Shown piece after piece: positions 43,860 through 54,970 of a stretch of DNA of 64,000 nt. The stretch lies in contig NW_005179089.1 in assembly GCF_000350225.1 (NCBI RefSeq), forward strand, positions 62,001-126,000, written 5' to 3'. A model generated the notes under the pieces. That model worked only from the letters and a program-made list of their open reading frames with translations, was not told the origin of the DNA and did no database searches. The position numbers and the translations under genes were made by a program. Numbering within the stretch: the first letter of the stretch is position 1; every line of letters begins with the position of its first letter. The DNA is from Chondrus crispus. Lineage: Eukaryota; Rhodophyta; Florideophyceae; Gigartinales; Gigartinaceae.

Positions 43860-46057
43860 CACCTGATCACGGTAATTAGTCGTGATACCCTAATTAGTTT
43901 TGGTTCAAAATTGGTCCGGTCCGGACTATTTACTGTTCAGGACCCCCAGATTCATGATACCGTACTGTAATCATCTACGCCTCCCTGTTTCACATAGGGG
44001 TCCCTGTGTCACGGTATGTGGCCATCGGATCATACAGAGTGAATTTACACATTCCTGGAATTGCTTACTGTGCAATTTTGGCCGTCCATATTTTTTGGTC
44101 ACATGTTTTGATCGCACATTTGGTGATCACCATCAGCCCATACCGACACATCGACCTTTCCTTTCCATTTACCACCGATCCCCTCTCTTTCACCACTGAT
44201 CTTTCCCCTTCCCTCAAGTGGTTCACATCCTGAGCACCTCCAGCAACCGCAATGCCAACCCAGGGACCCATTGAACGGTCCTTGGCGGCCGCGATAGCAG
44301 CACGACCCCCAGTGTCCCTGAGCCCCACGCCCGAAACTAATCACCAATCCAGCGCCTTACTGGTCTCCGACACAGCCAATATCGTCTCCCAAGACAGAAA
44401 AACGGCAGATTGTTTCTACAATCAGCCAGCGCAGAACTGTGATTCAATGGATTCTGTCCCAAGCCAATGAAACAAGGCAAAACGGTCTTCCGGCTATGGC
44501 CTTGCGAGATTTCCCTCATATATTCCCGGGCAGCTACAAAACTAACCACAGCAAGGTTTCTTTTTGGTGGAAAAACAGATCCAAGTACATCAGTCTATCT
44601 GCTCCCGGGCGTCGGCTTGGTAATCTGTCGTCAACGGGGATTCAAAGCCGAAAACGGAAGAACAATAAGGCTGTTAATGGACGTGGACGAAAGATAGAAC
44701 AGTGGGTGAAAGATTTATATGTAGCTCTGAAAGGGGAGTTTGATCGGCTGCACTCGATGAATGTAAAGCTCAGTCCGTCCTTCCTAGTCTGTGCCGCAAA
44801 AAGCTTGATCCAAACGAAAGATCCTGACGCTTCTTTTAACCACACCATGCTCGTCAGAGGAGCCCCAATCGCCGAACGAATTACTGTGAGATGGGTCCAG
44901 ACGTTCATGACTGCCCATGACTTGGTCATAAGACGCCAGGCTGGCAACCTTTCCGTAAGTCCCGACAAGCAATTGTTCATAGAAAAGAATGTGGCGTACC
45001 ATCTTGGGACTCTGAAGCGAGGGTTTATGGCTGGAGACTTAGTTGAAGATTTAGTCGAGAACGCGGACGAAACGCACTTTTCGTTTAATATGGACAACGG
45101 GAGAACTATTAGATTACGTGGCCAGGAGTCTGTGAAATATGCAGATGTTGTTTCCGGCGATGAAGGGATAACTATGATGGTAAGAGTAGCGGGTGGTGTT
45201 CATGCAAGGATAGAGGCGACGATGCTAATTTTCCAGAATCCGAACTGCTCTTATCCGATACGAGGTGTACCGGACGATGTTACCGATGTCTGCTATCGCT
45301 CAGGTCGTAAGGAATGGATGGATGGTCGTGTGTTCGCCGAGTGGCTTGCGGAGCCGAGGGCAATCAGGAGGGACACCTACGGCCGGAATCGGACTCTCTT
45401 TGTTGACAACTGCTCGGGGCACATTGAAACTGAAGCAGTGTCTAAATGCCTTCGGGACATCAACACTGTCTTGAGGAAGCTTCCCGCGAACGCCACTGAT
45501 CTGGTACAACCTGCGGATTCGTTCGTCATATCTAAACTTAAAGACGCATGGAGGAGCAGGTGGGATGCGTATAAAGTGGGTCTAATGGCAAGAAGGGAAT
45601 GGATGGGGAGTGGTGAGGGAGCGAGTGGAAAGTTGAAAAATCCTGGCAAAAGATTCTTTTTGCAGATGGCCGCTGAAGCAGTCCAGGATGTCAATGCGCA
45701 GCGCGATAAGGCCGGTCTGACATATGCACGAAAGGCGATGATACGCACTGGGATGTCCTTGAATGTCAACGGGCAGTGGGAGGAGAAGCAACTGTTTTTG
45801 CCCCTGCAAGCGATCATCGCGAAGCATCGCAATCATTTCAACGGTGAGCCAATCGCGTGACAAGTTGTCCTTTCATCAGATTGTCAACTGATCTAGAGTA
45901 TTTTTGCACTGGTAAGATAGTCTGGTCCCGATTATTTAAGAATCACACCGTAAATAGTCTAGATTCATAAATAGTCAGGACCGGACTATTCACAGTCACT
46001 GCCTCTAAAACCCAGGTTCAGAATTAGTCCGGTCCCCACTAATTACCGTGATCAGTG
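43860..46057 (+). mobile_element. pogo-superfamily transposon with near-complete transposase
   Basis: The element is 2,198 bp flanked by TA (43,858-43,859 and 46,058-46,059). Left end CACCTGATCACGGTAATTAG and right end (reverse complement) CACTGATCACGGTAATTAG differ by one inserted base. Further inside both ends carry GGTCCGGTCCGGACTATT-like and AGTCCGGTCC-like words (43,912-43,930 and 45,975-46,035), repeated subterminal sites. One long gene lies between them on the plus strand. Confidence 0.88.
44439..45860 (+). CDS. DDE_1 (pogo-like) transposase
   Basis: The frame is open from 44,322 to 45,860 with no stop, but has no ATG before 44,496 (MALRDFPHIF); coding-like sequence (KRQIVSTISQRRTVIQWIL) lies upstream of that ATG, so the true start is probably in another frame (ATG at 44,252) through a small indel or an unrecognised intron. 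The coordinates given start at the GTG at 44,439. Numbering from there, the catalytic Asp residues are D210 (NADETHFSF), D323 (LFVDNCSGH) and D360 (LVQPADSFV), 36 residues between the last two, preceded by LPANATD. Residues 1-170 hold two probable helix-turn-helix segments. Distinct from the 18.5-kb transposase. Confidence 0.85.
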   Translation: MIQWILSQANETRQNGLPAMALRDFPHIFPGSYKTNHSKVSFWWKNRSKYISLSAPGRRLGNLSSTGIQSRKRKNNKAVNGRGRKIEQWVKDLYVALKGEFDRLHSMNVKLSPSFLVCAAKSLIQTKDPDASFNHTMLVRGAPIAERITVRWVQTFMTAHDLVIRRQAGNLSVSPDKQLFIEKNVAYHLGTLKRGFMAGDLVEDLVENADETHFSFNMDNGRTIRLRGQESVKYADVVSGDEGITMMVRVAGGVHARIEATMLIFQNPNCSYPIRGVPDDVTDVCYRSGRKEWMDGRVFAEWLAEPRAIRRDTYGRNRTLFVDNCSGHIETEAVSKCLRDINTVLRKLPANATDLVQPADSFVISKLKDAWRSRWDAYKVGLMARREWMGSGEGASGKLKNPGKRFFLQMAAEAVQDVNAQRDKAGLTYARKAMIRTGMSLNVNGQWEEKQLFLPLQAIIAKHRNHFNGEPIA

Positions 46058-46059
46058 TA

Positions 46060-47426
46060 GCAGATAGGAAGCTGAGTTACACTTCGATCGAGACAAGTAA
46101 GTCACAGACCTACGATAATGTGGTGATTCCTTCATATGACTCCCAGTCATTCCTCTCTCATGTCGTTGGCCAACGGCACCTCCCCTTTTGCTCAGTCGTC
46201 ATCATTCCCTGCATCACACACGCGGAGCGATAACGTGCGAGGCCGAGGCCACGCACAAGGGCAACGCACACGAGCTGGCGTGCCTGCCTCCGAAGGGCGT
46301 CAGTGCCTCCGCCACCGGGCCGGAGCGGAGGAAGATAGAAGGCCAAGAGAGCAGGGGGATGGGAATAATAAAGGCAGCCCACTCAGAGGTCTCCTCTGAG
46401 TGGGCAGAGGAGACCTCTGCAGTGTGACTTTGCCGTGGGGGCGAGTCGTCGTTAGGTCCTTTGTTTCCCTTTCCTTTCGCGCCGCGCCAGGGTCTTGCCC
46501 GCGAGTCGTTACAGACGGCGTGACCCCCGGCGCGGGGTGGGGGGGTGGCGGCAGCCGCGGCGACGGAGGCGGTGATGGTCGGCGGTGCGGACAGGAGAAG
46601 GCGGCGCATGGTTAAGAGAGCCAGCACCACGGTCGGCGGGAGGAGCGGCAGCAGCAGGGAGCGCGAACGCTTCGCGATTGGCGCCATGGTAGTGATGGCC
46701 CCCCGCCGTGGCGAGCTCACGCGCCCCAATCCTCACCTGAACTCCTGCGGACGGGGAGATGAAAGACAGAGGAGGCAGGAAAGTTGTGGGCGGTTTCAAG
46801 GGTGTGCGGTTCAGTCGTTGTGGGGAGATTGTAAGCAGCGCGCTGATCGAACTCGTCACCGACGGTGGGTGGGTGGCGCGCGTCTGGAAAGGGCATTCCG
46901 GGACGCGTAGGCGAGGGACTGCATGCGATTATTGGCAATCCCGACGTGGAGCGAGAGCTGCTCCGGGTGGGGACCATGGCGGCGTTGCCGTGTGTTTCGC
47001 CGGCGAGTAAAGAGATGGCCTGCATGGAACGCATCGCCCCCCTCAAGCCTCTCGACCGCCAGCTAAGAAAACGGCGCGCCGGGTATGCGGCCGCCCGGCG
47101 GGGGCGCGCGATCAAAACGCGCGCGGCCACCTGTTGCGCGCCGCGGCCTCCCCGCGCGACTTCTGCGGATACGGTCAGGTATCCACGGATCACCATGTAA
47201 TGACCTACGCCGCGCGATGCCTGCGCGCCTGCTCTTGGACACGATTGCGCGCTGTACACGTGGACAAGAGGACGGCGTGGCAGTAGTACAGTACATTATC
47301 TGCCGTCGGCGCGCAGGCAGGCGAACCGGAAGAGCCAGTCATCCTCTTCCCTACGAGAGAAGCGATTCCCCGTGCAGCCTGCTCGGAGGTTCGACGCACT
47401 ACCTAGGCCGATCCCGTCGGCTAGGA
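46060..47426. other. GC- and CpG-rich flank of the DIRS-like element
   Basis: From about 46,430 the sequence becomes very CpG-rich, with long frames open on both strands in several registers, which at this base composition is expected by chance. It probably contains the 5' end of the DIRS-like element whose gag starts at 47,427; I could not find its terminal repeat. Confidence 0.4.
46377..46418. repeat. interleaved inverted repeats (A-B-A'-B' order)
   Basis: A = GCCCACTC (46,377-46,384), B = AGAGGTCTCCTCT (46,385-46,397), A' = GAGTGGGC (46,398-46,405), B' = AGAGGAGACCTCT (46,406-46,418). All four blocks abut without spacers. The nested reading is a 13-bp-arm hairpin GCCCACTCAGAGG/CCTCTGAGTGGGC. 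Confidence 0.9.
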
Positions 47427-48507
47427 ATGTCAGGAGAAGTTTCGCCATCGGTCCCGCCGAGCGAAGAGCGCGCCGCCCTTTCGCCGCCACCTGCATTAGA
47501 CGCGGCCACTGCGGCCGCAATTAGCGATATCGTCGCACAAAAGATCAACGAAGCCCTCGCCAACAGGGCTAATGATAACCCGTCTCCAGTCCTCCCGGGC
47601 CCGGCGCCTGCCCTCCACACTCGCGCCGCTGAGACCGACACCACCATCGTCGAGAATTCTGGTGCGGCTGGCCCTCCGACCGCCGATCTCGCCGCCCAAG
47701 CCGCCGCACGAGCTGTCGAGGCCCCCGCGACACTCACCAGAGTTGAGGATCGAGATCAGGGACCTCCTGAGGACCCAGAAGACGAAGAGGCGGACTCGGA
47801 CGATCCGAACGAGGCTCTATACGGCCCCCGGGCTTTCACTCCGAAGTGGTACGGGGCCCGCCGGGGTTCCGTCATCCGTCCGGGCTTCGAAGTCCCCGCG
47901 CGATTCGAGCCGAGCTACCCGGTCGGCTTTGAGCCGGAGAGCGTCGCGCACTTCAAGACGTTTTGCGCGCCCGGAACTAGCGCCGGGGAGAACTGAGGAG
48001 GCCGCCGGCCTCTACGCATCCGCTGCGTACCTCACCCACGCCTCCAACACACTCACCCAGGCTGCTGAGGACCTCATCGAGTCCGTCGAGAAGATCCCCG
48101 AAGACACCGACCCTGAGGCAGTCCGCAAAATCCGCCAGGCAATAGTATCTGTATCCGACGCCCAGCTCTGCACCTTTGGAGTATACGAATTAGCCGCGTC
48201 CCGCTACGAGGTACTCGCCGGCAAACAAGGTGCCACCGGGGTCGCTGATCCGGAGGTTCTGTCAGCATACATTGACGCCCCCACCGCCTGCAGTTCCGCA
48301 GGCCGCCAGGCCTTCCGTCGTCAGCAGGTGCAGGCAATCAAGTACGCCACCCAGCTCGCCGGCCGGCACAGGCGGAGGAATCCGGCGGAAGCTGTTCAGC
48401 AGTTCCGGCAACCGGACGCCACCCTCAGAGGTAATCACCCCCGCAGTCGCGGCGGCGGAGGAAAGGGAACTGGGAGAGGCGCCAGCCGGGGACGAGGACG
48501 CAAATAG
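47427..48507 (+). pseudogene. DIRS-like gag (one frameshift)
   Basis: ATG at 47,427 (MSGEVSPSVPPSEERAAL). The first 185 codons are Ala/Pro-rich and acidic, ending around FEPESVAHFKTFCAPG near 47,985; the reading then continues one base on in the next frame with GLYASAAYLTHASNTLTQAA, helical in character, and ends in an Arg/Gly-rich nucleic-acid-binding tail (RGGGGKGTGRGASRGRGRK, stop at 48,507). Such a helical protein with RGG tail immediately before a DIRS-type RT fits the gag of that group. The frame change at ~47,985 may be a lesion; I cannot rule out that it is natural. Confidence 0.55.
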
Positions 48508-48509
48508 GA

Positions 48510-49579
48510 ATGGTCCCACCTTCCGTGGGTGTGGGCCTGGCATAGAGGGCTTGGAAGGAAGTCGGCGCGAGCGACTGGTTGGTGAGACAGTTGCGATTCG
48601 GACTGCAGCTCCCATGGGTACGGGAGGTCCCTTACCAGAGGCCGAGAGCATACCTGATGGGCGTGGGAGAGCGCGAGTTCGCTTCGAAGGAGATAGCGAG
48701 ATGGCTCGCGCTCGGTTTCGCCCGGCGGACGACCCCGGAGGAGGGCCGCAACCTGAGGCGCAAAGGGCAGCTATTTCCGGCTTTCGTGACGGAGTCGTCA
48801 GGCAAGAGGAGGTTGGTGATCGACTACAAGAGGGCGAACGAGTGCATGGAGTCGAGAACGTTCCGTATGGACCAGCTGTCAGACTTGGCGGCAGTGCTGC
48901 GTCCCGGGGACTGTCTATTCAACGCCGACGTGAAAGACGCCTAATACCACCTCCGACTGAGGCGCGTGGATCAGGAGCGCTTGGTGTTCCTGATCGGGGA
49001 GGACGTATTCGTCCCGCTCTGTATGAACTGCGGCCTCGCCGTCGCACCATGGTTCTACACAAAGGCGATGAAGCCCGTCGTATCTTTCATACGCTCGCTG
49101 GGACACTGCATTTTCTCGTATCTCGACGACTTCTTCGGCGCCGCAAAGTCGTCGAGGGGCTCCGCCACCGGAAGAAAGGACACCGAGCAACTGGGTTTGC
49201 TCATGCGGGCGCTGTTACGCAAACTAGGACTACGGCTACACCCCGACAAATGCTTCTTCAGGGGGGGAGCAGCGGTTGGAGGTACTCGGGATCGTTGTGT
49301 ATTCGTGCGCTCAGAAGTTCATGCTGTCCCCGGCCAAGCTCGCGAAGGTGGAGCTCGGCGCCCGACGCGTCTTTCGATACGCATTCTTGCACCGCCACTG
49401 CGTTTGAGCTCGCATGCTGCACGGGTTCGCAGGACTAGCGAATTGCGTCTCGGCGGCCGTGGTGGACTCTCAACTCCGACTCCGGGAACTGTTCACGGCC
49501 CTCAGCGCCTCGGAGAAGCAGGGATTCGCACCGGGGACAGCAGGGGAGGCCGAGAAAGGGGTTATCATACCTCCCTCCG
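48510..49579 (+). pseudogene. DIRS-like reverse transcriptase, truncated
   Basis: The frame beginning before 48,579 carries RRLVIDYKRANECMESRTF, RPGDCLFNADVKDA, a TAA at 48,942-48,944 where the family has Tyr, then YHLRL, CGLAVAPWFYTKAMKP and SYLDDFFGA, the YxDD active site near 49,120. After a frame change in a seven-G run (49,260-49,267) the frame goes on LEVLGIVVYSC and QKFMLSPAKLAKV, thumb and connection. The absence of an integrase-like context, the preceding gag and the RT wording fit DIRS rather than gypsy; this is from memory of the family. RNase H, recombinase and methyltransferase regions are missing: copy 2 of the 1.1-kb repeat begins at 49,580. Confidence 0.65.
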
Positions 49580-50678
49580 ATAAATTGCTGACGTCGGCGA
49601 GGCTCGGGATAAGGGAAAAGGAGTGAAAGACAAAGCCTGGAATTATATCATAGTGGAAGTCGAGCTCGATTTTTTATGAGACAGAATTTGGGACAACCGC
49701 AGCAGTGATTGCGCGAGAGGTGCTGACTTGACTGGGCGCGAGAAGGAGCCGTGTTGCAATGACCGCGTCAACTTGCTTGAGATTTCGTTCAGCAGCGACA
49801 ACCGCGCCATGTGGCATCGTGTGTCGCAGTTGTGGGCGATGACAGCGACGCAGGCTCCCACATATCGCGCGAACATCAAAGATTGCTATGCGGTGCAGCG
49901 CGGCACGGTCGGATACACACTTCGCGCTGCGTAAGTGCAGCAATACGGTACCAAGGGTAGCCCTTGTTTCAGAATTCCCGAGTCAATCAGTGATGGTTGG
50001 CTAAAACGGAATTATTCAATTGACACACTCCAGCTTCATGCTTTCCTCTAGCCCACCCAGCTCTCGCCTCCGGCCCTTCTATACATGCGACTTTCCTATT
50101 CAGTCTCCTTGTCGACACGCCCCAACTATTGGGACTTGGACGCAAATTCAAGCCCACAGCAGCCCTGATACAATTTCTCGTCGACAGCATACACAGATTT
50201 TTGTAATCCTGACCAATCTCGTACTAGCACTCATGCCTAATGGAGGAGCCCACTGACTGGAACACATCACGCGAACAATCATTCGTCATTCCCCTCGATG
50301 ATAGGCCGCCTTGCGGGCACTGGGAGTCCGTCTAGGTTTTCACGACGCTCGCCAAGGAATCTGTCCCTAATTCTGCGCCCTGGGACAGGGACGGCATAGT
50401 ACTCTCTCCTAGTCTTGCAGGGGGGCCATCTGCGCGTTGAGGAACAGTTGGACAACGATGACGTCCACTGCCTTCGACGCTTGGCCGGCAATCGTATCAG
50501 AAGAGTTCGCTTGTACAGTATGCTCCCGTGTGCAGATCTATGCGCTAATGCTGCTTACTTAAAAAGCATGCCTCACAAGCAACATCCATTCCCCGCGGTC
50601 ATGCCCCCACTTGGAGAGCAATCGTGTGATAGAGGTTGTTTCAACATCCCAAAGGTCCATGTCTGTGCCTGTTCCTTC
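49580..50678 (+). repeat. 1.1-kb dispersed repeat, copy 2
   Basis: Same orientation as copy 1 at 38,842-40,089, with about 98% identity, lacking the ~145-base segment after gcctca near 50,575. Its left edge abuts the interrupted DIRS-like RT; its right edge leads to the 5' region of the copia-order gag at 51,226. If it were the 5' LTR of that element, the gag and the repeat would form one unit; no primer-binding site supports this. Confidence 0.85.
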
Positions 50679-51225
50679 TGTGAAAGAACTAGCTTACTGT
50701 AGCTTACATAGACTAGGCTTACACTACCGGCGGCGGTGCAAGTAGTTCCTATATCTTCAACGACCCGAATTCCATCTTCCCCTTCTGGGAGGAACACAGT
50801 ACACCACCACATCATTCATTGAACTCTCGAGATTCGGCCACATTCGCGAATTGCGCCGACTTGTAAGGGCAACCGTTTTTCTGCTGGGCAAGGAGCGAGT
50901 GTCGGACGACTGCCTAGAGGTAGCACACCGCTCAATCCCAGGGCAGCGCGTGCGCGGCGGGTGTTCAGGACCATTGTCTAGGGGTAGCGCTCGCGCGCGA
51001 CACTTCCACCAATTTCCCCTTCCGTTTCTCTTCTCCTTCCTCGGTCCTTCCCTCCCAGCAGCGTGCCAAAGTCTCCCATCAAGCCAACTTACTGTGCGCC
51101 AAGCTACTGTTCCCAAAATCAACCACTGCAACTGCGTGTGAATTCAAACTCCCTTACTCAAACTCCCTTGTCACTACCCGCCCAAGTCCTGTCACTGCGT
51201 GCAAACCATTGCAAGTTCTAGCACA
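50679..51225. other. leader region before the copia-order gag
   Basis: Contains a duplicated word pair (gactgcctagaggtagcac near 50,909 and ccattgtctaggggtagcgc near 50,972) and a C/T-rich stretch near 51,005-51,060. No gene is seen; probably 5' untranslated region of the downstream element. Confidence 0.35.
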
Positions 51226-53394
51226 ATGGCTGAAGCGGAATTTCACGACCAGGAACCGGACAAGTTTGTCCAAGAGGCCACGACTTCGGAACTGCAAGGG
51301 GACGATTTGCTAATCAGGTTTCGAGAGGACATTACGCCAGACAACTTGAACAAGTCTAGCAACGAGGCTCGACGAAAATTGCGAGATTACTTGGACCGTC
51401 GAGGAGTATCATGTGGCAAAGGTACAGGAGACTCGATCCAAATACGATTACTGTCATTAACCACGCATGGCAATGCTTCGCTTCTTACAGAACCCCAGTC
51501 ATCTCCGGCTTCCTGTACTTCGACGCCACGGGGTACACAATTCAACCCTGGCAAGCGTAACTTTCTGAAAATAAATCGCCAGCCACAAGATCAATACCCA
51601 GGACCATACGACGGGCCAATCATCGACACCGTGAAGAGACGCTTCCTACAAGACTGCGATGCTGTCGATGTACCTGAGGTTCAACGTGTATCAGTACTAC
51701 ACAGAATGTTACGCAATGATGCACTGAGGTACTTCACTGACTATGTTGCACCAACGACTAGCACAGTTGATGATGCATTTACCCAACTGCAAAGGCACTT
51801 CATGACACCTGTACATCGAGATACCTATACCACAGAGTGGAATACATTGACCTATGCGGACATGAAAAGCAAGCATTCTACAAAGTCAACGTCCCAAGTA
51901 CTCGATCTACTCTTCCAGCGTGCACGTGACTTGCCAAGCTTACTCCAAGCTCCGTACGACTCACCTCTTCTGTTACGCGATTGCATAGTCAGGGCTGTGA
52001 AAAATGAATCTTTTTACACTCCACTAATCACAACTGCGATACCCAACGATCCTAATGCGCTTCACACAAGATTGCATCAGTGTATCCGTCAACAAGAAAC
52101 AACCTCACCTAAGGCTACCGGACTTTCGAAGGCTATTTACTTACTGGACGAGGACGGAAACCAAGCTGACGGGGCTCTCGAGCTACACTACAACAGTAGT
52201 GGTACACCTTTCTTCAAGAGAAGAATCATGCACGGATCGTCATCATTTTCGACTCCGGACTATCGTCGATCTCCATCACCCAGTCACATAGGACGCAGTG
52301 CAGCAGGATTTCGTACCATTCGAAGCGCAAGGTCACCAAGGCGTGTATCTTTTGCCCCAATCAAGAATCGCACGGATTCCCAGGGTAACATCATGCTATG
52401 TAACCATTGCAATTCCTGGTTTCACGTTGTGCGCAACTGTCCAGAGAAACCAAGAGGTCTACTTCACTTCAATGACACGGATGAGGACCATCAACCAGCA
52501 ACCGATGTACACCTTGTCAATAATGACATGCAAAACCCCCCAATGTTGAACATGGATCGATCTATTGACGAGTACAGCATCTCAAACCCCGAGGAACAGG
52601 CTAACAACTTCCAACCAGACAATCCTCATCCTAACATCGATATGTTCATTCTGAAATTGGACAAGCTCAGGTACTACGACTTCAACAACCCACAGTATGA
52701 GTACTCTCACACTTGTCGACCAACTTCACCGACAAACGTACACTATATCAACCATATACACTCGGACATCAAGTTTGACCCTCACTCTGTCTACCACGGA
52801 CCGTGTTTCGATGAAGGTGCTCCACACTCTGTCGTTGGAGTCAATCAACGGATGGCTTACTTGCGTACATACCATCTCCCTCGTCCGCTACACGACATCA
52901 AACGGCAAAAATCTTCCATTACATTTGGCAGCAAAGGAAAGAATCGTGTTCAAGTGACAACCATCGGCACGGTCATCATCAGAGTTCCCTTACCTGCTAA
53001 CTGATACTTGGACTATAAGTCGCTACTCATTTCCAATGATGTACCAATGCTACTGGGTTTGCATACCCAAATGAAACTGGGTGCGATCACAGACAAAAAT
53101 CCTGACAACCCACCGTAACTTTCAAAGCTATCGGTGTTACTCTTCCACTTGTGCGTAAACTAGGGCATCTCTACTACCAAGGCCCACCAGAACACGAGTA
53201 TTTGTTCTCCACAAATGAACTCGCCCAAGTTCACCGCAACCTTGGCCATGCTCCTGCAGGATCAGTTTACAGCGCTCTACGAAGGGCGTATCCAATTGAG
53301 ATGGGATCAACGGATTTGACGAAGTTGCAAGAGATTACGAAGCAGTGCAAAGGCTGTCAACTCTGTAGCATAAACACCCCCAAACGACTGGAGG
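51226..53394 (+). pseudogene. copia-order gag-protease-integrase finger (copia C)
   Basis: The true start is ATG 51,226 (MAEAEFHDQEPDKF); the frame runs 592 codons to a TGA at 53,002-53,004. Residues about 140-300 are gag-like (TVKRRFLQDCDAVD, LQRHFMTPVHRDTY). A zinc knuckle CNHCNSWFHVVRNCPEKP is near residue 395, and the protease site CFDEGAPHSVVGVN near residue 530. After the stop the same frame gives NDVPMLLGLHTQMKLG, as expected after a protease, then a frame change near 53,115 leads to LVRKLGHLYYQ and the integrase finger: HRNLGH and, about 35 residues later, CKGCQLC. At 53,395 LTR-C cuts the element before the integrase core. Confidence 0.75.
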
Positions 53395-53771
53395 TGTATG
53401 CGCAGTTCGGCCTGTAGACCCCGGATCGGAGAAGGGGTGAAGCGGGCCAACCAGCTACGGAACCGGGTTCGGGCACGGGTAGCAGTGGTAGAGCGGGAGC
53501 GAGCAGGGACGCGTGCACGCACGAGCGGATCGATGCCTCGACGCCCCAGAGCAGCACTGGGTGACGTACCAGTGCTGACGGGCGGAGGCGGTTCCGTGCT
53601 CGCTCGCGTGCTGCGCGTCCACTCCGGCTCGGCTCCGCCTAAACGCGCGCGAAGAGCGAAGGCGACGTTTAGAATAAGCTGGGTAGACTGACCTTGGCGG
53701 TCGGTTGAGGACAAGCCCGTGCTTGTCCGCCTCCTGCCGCCGTCGGTCCGCTCCCTATTTAATATACAAAA
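53395..53771 (+). mobile_element. LTR-C 5' portion, cut by the chromovirus
   Basis: Starts TGTATGCGCAG directly after the integrase finger of copia C and matches the minus strand of 2,880-3,535 through gcctcgacgcc, cgcgcgcgaa, gaccttggcgg and ccgccgtcggtccg. It stops after tatttaatatacaaaa at 53,771, exactly where the chromovirus LTR begins. The missing part, about 340 bp with the hairpins, should lie beyond the window. Confidence 0.8.
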
Positions 53772-54793
53772 TGTAGTGCAATACCCGTCTCGGGTAGGGG
53801 GGAGGAAGGAAGTGAAAAAGGAAAAAAATTGGATACTGTAGTCCGGGGTTGGAGGACACACGTGTGCGACGAAGCGCACGATTATTTTAATTATTTAATT
53901 TTATTTACTAATTAGATCTAGAATCTAGCGCCGCGAGCTACTGGACTGGCTCCGGCGGGGCGATATATACCTTAGCCCTCTGACGACCAAGTCAGTAAAG
54001 GTAACCCGAGTTGCCGGAGTTGAATGTCGCCTTGGTCGAAGTCCGTCTCTATCAAGACGCTCCCTTTTACCTAAGCCTACGGCATCCTCTATCGCTTGGA
54101 GTTCCCTTTTTTCTTTCCTTTATTTCCCTATCCTTTTCTATCTCTAATTCTACCTATTTTTCCCTTATCTTGTGTTGGTGCCATCGGCCTCGGTTGCGAC
54201 CGAACCGGTGTAGGTGTTTCGAGCCATCGGGCGACACAGTTGACGTAGCGCTGCTACTGTGACCCATTTTCCGACGGAGACCGTTGCAACGACGTCTCCC
54301 TCGAAGGGCTCCGTCGTATTACGAGCCAGTGTTGGTACCATCGGTGTCGGTTGCGACCGAACCGGTGTAGGTGTTTCGAGCCATCGGGCGGCACGGTTGA
54401 CGTAGCGCTGCTACTTTCATTTCATCCCGTCGGGCTGCGTTGCGACGCCCCCGTCGAAGGCCTTGTCGCGTTACAAGGTGTCGAAGAAGCTCAACGAGCA
54501 TTGGCCTTACAACCCAGCGGAACCGGGGTACCTACGTACGCGCCCCACTCCACACTCGTCGAGCAGATCTCTTCGCAAGTCTCTACCATACCGATACCGG
54601 GCCGGGCTATTTCTCTGTGCCCCCCCCCATCAGGGATCCGAGCTACTACGAGTCGCAAGCTCGTTTAAACGGAGAAGGGAGAGTCGGACACTCCGTAGCG
54701 CTGTGCCATCGGCAGTTCTTCTTTTTGTTGCTGTTGTTGTTTTTGCTGGACCATCGGACCGCGGTCTCTGCCTGACAGGCGCATTGCACTACA
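53772..54793 (+). mobile_element. chromovirus 5' LTR (LTR-A)
   Basis: 1,022 bp, starting TGTAGTGCAATACC and ending GCATTGCACTACA; the boundaries are fixed by the solo LTR at 24,829-25,894. The preceding bases are CAAAA (53,767-53,771). It has an internal tandem duplication with a 157-bp period (54,172 and 54,329, beginning GTGTTGG, with GTTGCGACCGAACCGG in both). A TATA-like gatatatacc lies at 53,961. Downstream, cccgacctagaatttttgt is repeated at 54,804 and 54,838. Confidence 0.88.
54172..54420 (+). repeat. internal tandem duplication in LTR-A
   Basis: A segment starting GTGTTGG at 54,172 recurs at 54,329 (157-bp period), about 90 bp of it closely matching (ccgaaccggtgtaggtg, gagccatcggg, acgtagcgctgctact). 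The same duplication appears in the solo LTR at 25,220-25,440, so it predates both insertions. Confidence 0.8.
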
Positions 54794-54970
54794 AAAGTGG
54801 TCTCCCGACCTAGAATTTTTGTTTACTGTTCAGGAGACCCGACCTAGAATTTTTGTCGACGACAGTCTCGGTCTGGAGACACTCTACAAAAGTGGGCTGA
54901 GTAACGGACTCTTTTTTTTATTTTCTTTTGTTTGTAACTTTTTTGCTGCGTAGGTCCGCTCGTACGAGCG

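Noticed and set aside
46214..47400. Many long frames on both strands
   Set aside because: Very high GC lowers stop frequency; simultaneous openness of several registers indicates chance.
38842..50678. Reading the two 1.1-kb repeats as LTRs of one 11.8-kb retroelement
   Set aside because: The interval contains a host gene, a DNA transposon and a DIRS-like fragment in no retroelement order, and the repeats lack TG...CA ends and target duplications.
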